Source: Rhodoferax sp. AJA081-3
Lineage (GTDB): Bacteria; Pseudomonadota; Gammaproteobacteria; Burkholderiales; Burkholderiaceae_C
Direction of reading: 5' to 3'
NCBI RefSeq assembly: GCF_017798165.1
Contig: NZ_CP059068.1
Span: 1,612,001 to 1,676,000, forward strand
Length of the DNA stretch: 64,000 nt
Part shown: piece after piece, positions 1-6,490 of the stretch
Position numbering within the stretch: the first letter of the stretch is position 1
How the letters are laid out: each line of letters opens with the position of its first letter
Notes under the pieces: model-generated
What the model saw: the letters and a program-made list of their open reading frames with translations, nothing else
What the model was told of the DNA's origin: nothing
Databases searched by the model: none
Made by a program: the position numbers and the translations under genes

Positions 1-171
1 CCTTGTTCCCCTTTTGGGCGCATCGGTATTGCGTGCCCAGTCGGCATCGGCCCGGTCCGCATCAATGGTTCCATCAGCTTCTGGCGTGACACGGCCAGTG
101 CGAATTGCCTTGTGCACAGCGGTGTCGGTGACCCCCCTGTGGCGGGCATAGGCACGAATCGAGATTCCCAT
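1..171 (-). CDS. Phage DNA-binding protein, 5' part only (terminase-adjacent)
   Basis: The complement reads an open frame from an ATG at 171 to the window edge without a stop (57 codons). It begins MGISIRAYARHRGVTDTAVH and continues with K-A-I-R-T-G-R. This is a short helix-turn-helix followed by a segment rich in D, A and R, the layout of small phage proteins annotated as elements of external origin or Nu1-like and usually encoded next to the large terminase subunit. From this I infer that the packaging and head genes of the prophage lie to the left of the window. The 3' end is missing, so the length cannot be judged. The family assignment comes from memory of the motif, not a search. Confidence 0.6.
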   Translation of the reverse strand, partial: MGISIRAYARHRGVTDTAVHKAIRTGRVTPEADGTIDADRADADWARNTDAPKRGTR

Positions 172-211
172 TGGATATTTCAAACATTTGTTTGTCTTCT
201 TGCAGATTTAG

Positions 212-241
212 CTTGGCTTCCATCTGGAACAGCGCGTTCAT
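212..241 (+). promoter_or_regulatory. Leader repeat, copy A
   Basis: A 30-bp element running from CTTGGC to CAGCGCGTTCAT, ending 33 bases before the start codon of the gene at 275. It is closely related to copies B (1201-1230), C (1687-1716) and D (18541-18570). CAGCGCGTT is invariant, and A and C also share a CGCAACA block about 8 bases downstream. The position just upstream of small genes suggests a shared 5' leader or operator. The function is unknown. Confidence 0.55.
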
Positions 242-274
242 AGAGGCATCGCAACACCACACGGAAACAAGCAA

Positions 275-514
275 ATGAAATCGATCAACGCACAAGTCAC
301 CGACACCAACCACCGTCCACGCGGCGAGATGCGCATCCAAGTCGACTTTGACAAGACTGGCCCCAGTCTGGTCGAGCACGACGGCCAGACCTACTGCTAC
401 ACGTACAAGGCGGGCACCAACCGCAAGACCGGATTGGAAGTGCGCGAGATGGCCACCATCGAGGACGCACGCCTTTGGATCACCCTGGACGGCACACAAG
501 TGTGGGAAGACTGA
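275..514 (+). CDS. Hypothetical 79-aa protein
   Basis: A small open frame with an ATG at 275 and no recognised family. The sequence has a polar, mixed beta-rich look (QVDFDKTGPSLVEHDGQTYC) and no signal peptide or membrane segment. It is the first of four plus-strand small genes (275-2121), three of which carry the same 30-bp leader element upstream. It is probably an accessory gene of the prophage or island. The longer opposite-strand frame over this stretch looks like a shadow. Confidence 0.55.
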   Translation: MKSINAQVTDTNHRPRGEMRIQVDFDKTGPSLVEHDGQTYCYTYKAGTNRKTGLEVREMATIEDARLWITLDGTQVWED

Positions 515-587
515 AAGCCACCCCGCTGAAAAACACTACCAAGCAGCAAATCTTCAACCCAATCACCAACCGACCTAAGGATCTCAA

Positions 588-1166
588 ATGACCACGATTC
601 AACTCACCCACACCCAAACCCAAGTCCTGCAATACGCACTGGATCACAACGACGGCCAGGTCGTCTGGTTTCCTGAAAGCGTCAAGGGCGGAGCCCGCAA
701 GAAGGTGCTCGACGGACTTTTCAACCGCGCCTTGGTCACCACCGATGGTGGCACCCACTGGTATGTCGCGGCCGAAGGCTACGACGCACTGGGTCGTCCA
801 CGCCCCACAGTCGCATCGATCGCACCTTTGGCACCCTTGGTCGCAGACCTGGAAATGGAGGCCACTGTGGCGCAACACGAGGCTCAGTGGGCCAATGAGG
901 CACAAGCCTCAGCGCCCGCGGCACCGGCCACAGATCTGTCACCCGATCCCGTCAAGGTCCGCACCCGCGAAAACAGCAAGCAAGCCACTGTGGTCCAAAT
1001 GCTCAAGCGTCCCGAAGGAACAACGATCGCGCAGATCTGCGAGGCCACCGGCTGGCAGGCCCACACGGTGCGCGGCACCTTTGCCGGAGCCTTCAAGAAG
1101 AAGCTGGGCCTGACCATCGAGTCCGACAAGGTCCAGGGTGGCGAGCGCGTTTACCGCATCGCCTAA
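588..1166 (+). CDS. DUF3489 domain protein
   Basis: A 192-aa protein. The N-terminal half (about 1-70) looks like a winged-helix unit beginning TTIQLTHTQTQVLQYALDHN. A low-complexity A/P linker (about 105-120) follows. The C-terminal part (about 125-190) has the DUF3489 signature, with SKQATVVQMLKRPEGTTIAQ, then TGWQAHTVRG and a G-G-E-R-V-Y-R-I ending. This family is a small HTH-like domain frequent on phages, plasmids and islands of Proteobacteria. It probably binds DNA, but no target is known. Unlike its neighbours it has no copy of the 30-bp leader element upstream. An AAGGA-like ribosome site precedes the ATG. Confidence 0.8.
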   Translation: MTTIQLTHTQTQVLQYALDHNDGQVVWFPESVKGGARKKVLDGLFNRALVTTDGGTHWYVAAEGYDALGRPRPTVASIAPLAPLVADLEMEATVAQHEAQWANEAQASAPAAPATDLSPDPVKVRTRENSKQATVVQMLKRPEGTTIAQICEATGWQAHTVRGTFAGAFKKKLGLTIESDKVQGGERVYRIA

Positions 1167-1200
1167 CTCAAAGTATTGATCGAAAAGATGCTGCAAATAG

Positions 1201-1230
1201 CTTGGCTTTTGATCGGAACAGCGCGTTCAT
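1201..1230 (+). promoter_or_regulatory. Leader repeat, copy B
   Basis: The second copy of the 30-bp element (CTTGGC to GCGCGTTCAT), ending 41 bases before the ATG at 1272. The bases just upstream, GAT-C-GAAAAGATGC at 1178-1192, recur before copy C as GATTGAAAAGATGC, so the conserved block here is longer than the 30-bp core. Confidence 0.55.
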
Positions 1231-1271
1231 GCAATTGTCGTGATTGACAACGAATAAACGGGATATCCACT

Positions 1272-1652
1272 ATGAACGCACCCACCACCATGACATCAAC
1301 CATGACCATATCCATCGAGCGCACGCCACTCACCATCACCCGAGAGGGCCTTGCCATCCAGGTCGAGGAGTTGAGCGTGCGCCTGCCCTTTGCCAGAAAA
1401 CCTGCCGACCTCAGCGAGGTGGGCGGCTTTGGCAACACCAGAATCCTTGTCACCGAGACACGGGAGATGACCCAAAGCGACTTCGACTCCTTTGCCAGCA
1501 ACCTGATGAAGTCACGCGACTGGCTGCGCGGCAAAGGTGGCGGGACCGGCGATGGCTACTTCTGCGTGGAGGTCCACGCGCCCGGTCGCCCGTACCTGTA
1601 TGTCAACCCGGAGGGCGGCGACTACGCCCGGTATGTTGCCCGCCTCGGATGA
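1272..1652 (+). CDS. Hypothetical 126-aa protein
   Basis: No recognised family. The N-terminus is rich in T, M and I and contains several possible ATG starts; I use the first at 1272. The C-terminal half has the look of a compact alpha/beta protein with F-A-S-N-L-M-K-S-R-D-W-L and YFCVEVHAPGRPYLYVNPEG. No signal peptide or membrane helix is seen. It lies in the plus-strand group of small island genes, behind leader copy B. Function cannot be assigned. Confidence 0.6.
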   Translation: MNAPTTMTSTMTISIERTPLTITREGLAIQVEELSVRLPFARKPADLSEVGGFGNTRILVTETREMTQSDFDSFASNLMKSRDWLRGKGGGTGDGYFCVEVHAPGRPYLYVNPEGGDYARYVARLG

Positions 1653-1686
1653 CTCAAAAAATAGATTGAAAAGATGCCAAGAACAA

Positions 1687-1716
1687 CTTGGCTTCTCAGT
1701 GGATCAGCGCGTTACT
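1687..1716 (+). promoter_or_regulatory. Leader repeat, copy C
   Basis: The third copy of the 30-bp element, ending GCGCGTTACT rather than GCGCGTTCAT and lying 36 bases before the ATG at 1753. Downstream it shares GTCGCAACAAT with the equivalent segment of copy A. Confidence 0.5.
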
Positions 1717-1752
1717 ACGGGTGTCGCAACAATCACCATCAAGGTCCAAACC

Positions 1753-2121
1753 ATGAACACCAACACCAGCATCCCCGCCACTCAGAATGAAGACTGGGGC
1801 TTTTGGGGCACGATGCAAGATAAAGCACCAGCAGCATGGGCGATCGCATTGCCTGCCATTGCACAGATCACTGGCTGCGCTCCCGACGCAGTCCGCGCGT
1901 TTCTGGACAGCCGCCATGGACGCCACTTTGCGGACGAAGTGCAAAACCATCTGTATCTTGGCAAGGGCTTGGAGCAGGCGGTGCAAGCAGCCACCCAAAA
2001 GTGGATGGGCTGGAGCATCGGACGCCATACTGCCAAGGACTACGGAATCCCTCGCGGCCTGCCTTACCTCACAGGATTTGTAATTCACTGCGAAATTTCT
2101 GAAGAACAACTCGCTGACTGA
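1753..2121 (+). CDS. Hypothetical 122-aa protein
   Basis: The frame is open from 1537, but I choose the ATG at 1753 because it follows leader copy C at the same distance as in the sister genes and because upstream codons overlap the previous gene. The protein has no recognised family. It contains a helical middle with A-P-D-A-V-R-A-F-L-D-S-R-H-G-R-H-F-A-D-E and a C-terminal stretch ending in YLTGFVIHCEISEEQLAD. Its last 37 bases overlap the 3' end of the convergent methylase gene, so transcripts from the two arms run into each other here. Confidence 0.6.
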   Translation: MNTNTSIPATQNEDWGFWGTMQDKAPAAWAIALPAIAQITGCAPDAVRAFLDSRHGRHFADEVQNHLYLGKGLEQAVQAATQKWMGWSIGRHTAKDYGIPRGLPYLTGFVIHCEISEEQLAD

Positions 2122-3356
2122 GCATCAAATGCCACTCCGTCGGACTCGCGGGTGGCTTGCTTGCCAGTCCAGTCCTGCCAGCGGCGCACGATCACGTCCA
2201 CGTACTTGGGATCCAACTCGATCATGCGGCCCACGCGCCCCGTTTTTTCTGCTGCGATCAAAGTGGTGCCGGAACCGCCAAAAGGATCCATCACCGAATT
2301 TCCCGGCCGACTCGAGTTGCGAATGGCACGCTCCACCAGTTCGACCGGCTTCATCGTGGGGTGCAAATCGTTCTTGTGGGGCTTCTTGATCTGCCACACA
2401 TCACTCTGGTCCCGGTCGCCACACCAATGGTGCTTGCCACCCTCGGGCCAGCCATAGAGGATGGGTTCGTACTGGCGCTGGTAATCCGAGCGCCCCATGG
2501 TGAAGGTGTTCTTGGCCCAAATCACAAAGGTCGACCACTTGCCACCTGCTTCCCGAAAGGCTGACTGGAGTACGTCCAGCTCACTGGAGGACATGGCCAC
2601 GTAAATGGCACCCTTGCAATTGGCGACCGTAGGCGTCAGCGCCGCCAGCAGGAAGTCATAAAACCCATCGCCCAGGTTGTCGTTGAGGATGGCGCGGTTT
2701 TTACCGCGCATCTTGTCCTTGGCGGTATTGGCGTAGTTGACGTTGTAGGGTGGATCGGTGAACACCATGTCCACTTCCTCGCCTTGCAGCAACTGCGCAT
2801 AACTCTCCGCCAACGTGGAGTCGCCACACAAAAGCCTGTGTGGACCAAGCAACCAAACGTCGCCAGCGCGTGAGATTGCGGTCTCAAGGACCTCCGGCAC
2901 GTCATCGTCATCGGTGTTGCCTGACTCATCACCGCCGCCTCCGGCCATCAATTCGGCCAGCGCATCGGCATCGAAGCCGGTGAGCGACATGTCGAAGTCG
3001 TCGAGCTGCAGGGCCTCCATTTCCACGCGAAGCATGGTCTCGTCCCAGCCTGCGTTCTCCGCAATCCGGTTGTCCGCAATGACCAGGGCTCGGCGTTGCG
3101 TGGAGCTCAAGTGCTCCAGCACCACCACCGGGACCATCGCCATGGCAAGCTTTTGGGCTGCGGCCACCCGGCCATGACCCGCGACGATCACACCGTCGGC
3201 ACCGACCAGGATGGGGTTGGTAAATCCAAACTCTGCGATGGACGCCGCAATCTGCGCCACCTGTTCGTCAGAGTGGGTCCGGGCATTGCGGGCATAGGGA
3301 ATCAATTTTGCAACAGGCCATTGCTGGATCTTGTCTGCCAGCCAGGAAGTGGTCAT
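2085..3356 (-). CDS. ParB-N domain / DNA N6-adenine methyltransferase fusion
   Basis: A 423-aa protein with two modules. Residues about 12-110 form a ParB/Srx-type nuclease-like fold with the box IVAGHGRVAAAQ. Residues about 190-410 form a beta-class amino-methyltransferase with motif IV FTDPPYNVNY first and the AdoMet motif DPFGGSGTTLIAAE near the C-terminus. DPPY suggests N6-adenine methylation; the recognition site cannot be read from sequence. An acidic linker (about 140-160) joins the modules. Such fusions are common in phage early regions and are thought to protect phage DNA from host restriction. Its start overlaps the next methylase by 4 bases, so the two are translationally coupled. 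It is the last gene of the early operon. Confidence 0.88.
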   Translation of the reverse strand: MTTSWLADKIQQWPVAKLIPYARNARTHSDEQVAQIAASIAEFGFTNPILVGADGVIVAGHGRVAAAQKLAMAMVPVVVLEHLSSTQRRALVIADNRIAENAGWDETMLRVEMEALQLDDFDMSLTGFDADALAELMAGGGGDESGNTDDDDVPEVLETAISRAGDVWLLGPHRLLCGDSTLAESYAQLLQGEEVDMVFTDPPYNVNYANTAKDKMRGKNRAILNDNLGDGFYDFLLAALTPTVANCKGAIYVAMSSSELDVLQSAFREAGGKWSTFVIWAKNTFTMGRSDYQRQYEPILYGWPEGGKHHWCGDRDQSDVWQIKKPHKNDLHPTMKPVELVERAIRNSSRPGNSVMDPFGGSGTTLIAAEKTGRVGRMIELDPKYVDVIVRRWQDWTGKQATRESDGVAFDAQSASCSSEISQ

Positions 3357-4759
3357 TGCACCACCTCAGCCGACTTACTGCGCTCGGCCACCACTGCCCC
3401 ATAGGTCTGACCGGTCGAGAGCAGTTTGACCGGCACGCCGGGAAAGGTCTGTTGAAAGCGTTTGATCGCAACGTCCACGTACTCGGGCGCAATCTCAACC
3501 GAGCGACACTGGCGAACAGAGCGCTGGGCAGCCAGCATGGTGGTGCCACTCCCACCAAAGGGCTCGTACACGATGCCCCCAGTGCTGGAATAGGCCTCCA
3601 GAATGAACTCAGGCAGCGCGACCGGGAACACTGCCGGATGATCAATGTCTTGGCCGATCTTGCCCTTGTGGCGCATCACCCGGATCACCGAGTCAGGAAT
3701 CTTGCTGTCCTGTGTCGGCTGACCCTTGTGTGCCCAGCCACCGACTTCACCTTCCTTGCTGCGCATGGCGGTGGAGGACCCGTCCGCGCGCAGGTGCGAT
3801 TCTTCACCCGCATGCTTGCAGGGAACGATCTTGTTGGGTGTACGGCTTTGCCGGTTGAAATGGAAAACGAACTCAAAACTCGGGGCCAACCGTCCTGACC
3901 AGTCACCCGGCATGCCCGGACCCTGGTCCCAGACGTACCAAGCAAAGCGCCGCCACTCTTGCGTGCGCATCCAACCAAGCCAGCCGTCCCAGTACGCAAC
4001 GACCTCGTTGTCGCGGTGGATCAAGCCCAAATTGACCAGAACCTGTGCGTCGTCAGTCACCGGCAGTTTGGCAAACACACCACGCATCAGGCCATCCCAA
4101 TCGGTGATTCCGCCACTGGTGTAGTCCCGCTGATTGCCATAGGGTGGCGAGGTGAAGCACAGAGTGGCTTTGTCACCCTGCATCAGAGTGGCGACCACAG
4201 ACTGATCGGTGGCATCGCCACAAATCAACCGGTGCTGGCCCAAAGCCCAAACATCACCCGTCCTGGAGATGGCGTCCACTGGCGTTGGCGGAACATCGTC
4301 CGCTGCGTCCTCACCATCGTCAGGATCGCCCCCATCGGAATCGGTTGCACTTTGTGCGCCAAACATGGTGTCCAGTTCGACATCGTCAAATCCTGTCAGG
4401 GTAAGGTCGAATCCTGCGTCGGTCAGCTCGGCAAGCTCAAGCCCCAGCAACTCCTCATCCCAACCCGCATCGAGTGCCAATCGGTTGTCGGAGATCACGT
4501 AGGCGCGTTTTTGGTTGGGCGACAGGTGTGCCAGTTCGATGACCGGCACTGCGTCCAAGCCTAGCTTACGGGCAGCCGCCAACCGACCGTGGCCAGCAAT
4601 GACGCCGTTCTCACCATCGACCAAAACCGGGTTGGTCCAGCCAAACTCCACGATGCTGGCGGCAATCTTGGCCACTTGCGCCTCACTGTGCGTGCGGGGA
4701 TTGCGGGCGTACGGAATGAGCGCCTCGACCTTTCGGTACTCGACGTTGAGTGTTTTCAA
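3353..4759 (-). CDS. ParB-N domain / DNA methyltransferase fusion (SPPY type)
   Basis: A 468-aa paralogue of the downstream methylase. The frame is open further upstream, but I place the start at a TTG (4759) because GAGGA lies 8 bases before it and the ParB-like domain begins there (KTLNVEYRKVEALIPYARN). The ParB-type box is VIAGHGRLAAAR. The methylase has motif IV FTSPPYGNQ and AdoMet motif YEPFGGSGTTMLAAQ. SPPY is typical of N4-cytosine methylases, so the pair may modify two different bases; this is an inference. It carries a longer acidic linker (D-D-G-E-D-A-A-D-D) and an insert between motif IV and motif I compared with its neighbour. Confidence 0.83.
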   Translation of the reverse strand: MKTLNVEYRKVEALIPYARNPRTHSEAQVAKIAASIVEFGWTNPVLVDGENGVIAGHGRLAAARKLGLDAVPVIELAHLSPNQKRAYVISDNRLALDAGWDEELLGLELAELTDAGFDLTLTGFDDVELDTMFGAQSATDSDGGDPDDGEDAADDVPPTPVDAISRTGDVWALGQHRLICGDATDQSVVATLMQGDKATLCFTSPPYGNQRDYTSGGITDWDGLMRGVFAKLPVTDDAQVLVNLGLIHRDNEVVAYWDGWLGWMRTQEWRRFAWYVWDQGPGMPGDWSGRLAPSFEFVFHFNRQSRTPNKIVPCKHAGEESHLRADGSSTAMRSKEGEVGGWAHKGQPTQDSKIPDSVIRVMRHKGKIGQDIDHPAVFPVALPEFILEAYSSTGGIVYEPFGGSGTTMLAAQRSVRQCRSVEIAPEYVDVAIKRFQQTFPGVPVKLLSTGQTYGAVVAERSKSAEVVQ

Positions 4760-5111
4760 GCGACGGATCCTCAAAATAGAAAACCCGCCGACAGTAAATA
4801 CCGTGGGCGGGTCGAAGGGAAAACTGGATGGGCCTGCGGGGCGGTCTGGGCTGCAACCCTGCAAACCCTGCAAACCTGGGTTTGCACTCTGTCGCTAGGG
4901 GACTCTTGCGCTCGCTCCCCCCGCATAGCATTTCGGTGAGGGAGGACCCGTCGAAATCTGACGGGCCATCTGATTTCTCAGACCTCTCGCAACCATAGCT
5001 GTAAATGTAGAGCAATGACCTGTGAAATGCGACACCCTGTTTTGAAGGTGAATCCGCATCGGCTGTCGAAGGTTGGCATCTGTTCTACCCACTTATCAAT
5101 TCCCTTCAAAC
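4760..5111. other. Gene-free stretch in the early operon
   Basis: About 350 bases without a convincing gene. It holds a possible terminator or attenuator (4783-4812) just upstream of the TTG start of the methylase. It also holds a short tandem run around 4851-4890 in which CCTGCAAAC-like words repeat three times and then appear inverted as GGTTTGCA. Frames of 65-110 codons here are proline- and arginine-rich and lack ribosome sites. Confidence 0.5.
4783..4812 (-). terminator. Possible attenuator or terminator before the second methylase
   Basis: On the minus strand ACCCGCC and GGCGGGT form a 7-bp GC-rich stem with a loop of about 16 bases, followed by TTTTC and then TATTTT. It sits 24 bases before the TTG start of the methylase, so it could terminate part of the early transcript ahead of the methylase pair. 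The loop is large for a terminator. Confidence 0.4.
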
Positions 5112-5516
5112 TTACGCACGAACCTTCAAGGCACTGTTGAGTTGCTCGGTTACGCGCTGAAGCGACTGTGCCCACCTGCGTTGTGCTGTCTTGGTGCAGC
5201 AGCCAAAGCGAATGCTGATCTCGCGCCAGCCGTAGCGCTTGGCTCGCATCCACACGAGGTGACGCTGCTCAACCTCCAGCCACTGAACCCAGTGCATGAC
5301 CTCAAGCATGGCATCGACCTCACTCGGACTGGGTTGGAAGTGCATCTTGGGTCGTTCATCTGCCGACATGCGTTCCCACTCTGACCGCACCACTGTGGGC
5401 CAGAGGGTGAAGTAACCCTGCACACGAACAGGTGGCAGGCGACGTGCCGTGCTGGCAGCCTCCTCAAAGCGGTTGGCCACATCATCGGCAGTCCAGTTTG
5501 TCTTGATGTTAGCCAT
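5112..5516 (-). CDS. DUF6362-like phage protein
   Basis: A 134-aa protein starting MANIKTNWTADDVANRFEEA. The segment RLPPVRVQGYFTLWPTVVRS and the later W-V-Q-W-L-E-V-E-Q-R and RYGWREISIRFGCCTKTAQR are those of a conserved phage early protein (DUF6362, from memory). The C-terminal third reads as a helix-turn-helix (W-R-E-I-S-I-R-F-G to R-R-W), so it may bind DNA or act like a late antiterminator. The start at 5516 overlaps the 3' end of the upstream gene by 8 bases and follows a G-rich ribosome site. Confidence 0.72.
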   Translation of the reverse strand: MANIKTNWTADDVANRFEEAASTARRLPPVRVQGYFTLWPTVVRSEWERMSADERPKMHFQPSPSEVDAMLEVMHWVQWLEVEQRHLVWMRAKRYGWREISIRFGCCTKTAQRRWAQSLQRVTEQLNSALKVRA

Positions 5517-5718
5517 TGCGCTTGCCCCCCTGACCAAACAGCCGCTCACCGATCCGTTTGACAAACGCCTGCTCGACGAAGTCCAGGCGCGAGTCCGTCT
5601 CGCTGACCACCAGGATGTGCTGCTCGCGCCATCCCGTGCGTTTGATCTCATCCAGGTCTGCAACCTGTGGCTGCAAGCGACCCAGCGGGCATTGGTAACG
5701 ATGGGGTGTGATCTTCAT
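5509..5718 (-). CDS. Small conserved phage protein (69 aa)
   Basis: Begins MKITPHRYQCPLGRLQPQVA at 5718. The sequence EIKRTGWREQHILVVSETD followed by RLDFVEQAFVKRIGERLFG resembles small proteins found between RuvC-like and DUF6362 genes in phages with ParB-methylase fusions. There is no signal or membrane segment and no assigned function. It sits 1 base after the stop of the resolvase gene and overlaps the next gene, fitting a tightly packed operon. A longer frame in another register over this region is a shadow. Confidence 0.6.
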   Translation of the reverse strand: MKITPHRYQCPLGRLQPQVADLDEIKRTGWREQHILVVSETDSRLDFVEQAFVKRIGERLFGQGGKRNG

Positions 5719-5719
5719 G

Positions 5720-6490
5720 TCAAAGCTCCTGTGTATCGATCGCCCAACCCAACAGGGCCAGAGCATCTGCTTCGTTGTCGTCGGTGACCGGGTGGCCTTT
5801 CGCACGCATGGCCGCAATGACCTCTGCCTTTCCAGCGTTGCCTTTGCCCGTGGCGTGCTTCTTGATCGTGCCCACAGGGATGCCCTGGTATGGCACGTTG
5901 TGGTGCTCGCACCAGGTCGTGAGCGTGGCCATGAGGCCTCCGTAGACGTGAGCGGCATCGACACCGCTGTGCCGACGCACCTCCTCAAAATAGACCGAAT
6001 GGATTTCACCGACCGCGCCTGTGATCTCTGAGAGCCAGCGCTTGAACCGCAGGTAGCGCATGCCACCGCCTTCAAAGCGTTGGGGTTTGAAGTTCACAAA
6101 GCCATGTGCGATCTGCCCGTCGCGTGAACGCAATGCCCAACCGGTGGTGGTGCCCAGGTCTAGGGCCAGCACAACCAGTCGTGTCGATCGGGCTTTACTT
6201 CCATCCGCATCAACACTCCCACGTAGGTCAGAGGGAACTGCTGTTCCCTCTCCTACGTAGTAGGAGAGAGAGTTTTCGCCAACTGCAATATCCCCGAAAA
6301 CCCAATAGGCATGAGGGTTAGCGCCAGTTGGCAAGTTGGCAGTCTTGCCAACTGCCAGCTTTGCCAACTTCGGCATAAGCTGTTGATTTTTAAAGGAATG
6401 AAGTTGGCAGGGGTTTGCCAACTGAGCCCAGTTGGCAAAAGTGGGGTTCCAGTTGGCAGCGATTCTGCCAACTTGCGCGCACGGATTCAT
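5720..6490 (-). CDS. RuvC-like Holliday junction resolvase with repeat-coded N-terminus
   Basis: A 256-aa protein. The catalytic part starts at about residue 105 with RLVVLALDLGTTTGWALRSR, the RNase-H-fold first strand carrying the first acidic residue. It continues with Y-F-E-E-V, then KKHATGKGNAGKAEVIAAM, and ends TDDNEADALALLGWAIDTQE, giving the later acidic residues. Phage RuvC-like resolvases process branched DNA made in replication and recombination. The start at 6490 overlaps the primase stop as ATGA with GGAG upstream. The first 80 residues are not family-like: they are encoded by an array of GCCAACT repeats and read as repeated A-N-W, Q-L-A and V-G-K words. They may be a translated origin sequence rather than a folded domain. 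Confidence 0.78.
   Translation of the reverse strand: MNPCAQVGRIAANWNPTFANWAQLANPCQLHSFKNQQLMPKLAKLAVGKTANLPTGANPHAYWVFGDIAVGENSLSYYVGEGTAVPSDLRGSVDADGSKARSTRLVVLALDLGTTTGWALRSRDGQIAHGFVNFKPQRFEGGGMRYLRFKRWLSEITGAVGEIHSVYFEEVRRHSGVDAAHVYGGLMATLTTWCEHHNVPYQGIPVGTIKKHATGKGNAGKAEVIAAMRAKGHPVTDDNEADALALLGWAIDTQEL
6231..6473. repeat. GCCAACT hairpin array, candidate phage origin
   Basis: Ten exact copies of GCCAACT or its complement AGTTGGC lie at 6278, 6326, 6334, 6347, 6363, 6402, 6417, 6430, 6451 and 6467, five in each orientation. Three perfect hairpins are built from them: AGTTGGCA with a 4-base loop (6334-6353), with a 6-base loop (6402-6423), and AGTTGGCAG with a 5-base loop (6451-6473). 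Two further perfect inverted repeats follow: GAGGGAAC around a 4-base loop (6231-6250) and CTCTCCTAC around a 3-base centre (6248-6268). The array lies in the 5' end of the resolvase gene, directly after the primase-helicase gene, a usual place for a phage origin. Confidence 0.6.

Noticed and set aside
4849..4891. CCTGCAAAC words considered as a CRISPR-like or iteron array
   Set aside because: Only three copies without spacers, and too short for a CRISPR. No CRISPR array was seen anywhere in the window.
4683..5092. Minus-strand frames in the gap before the methylases
   Set aside because: Arginine- and proline-rich, no ribosome site, and repeated CCTGCAAAC words explain part of the sequence.
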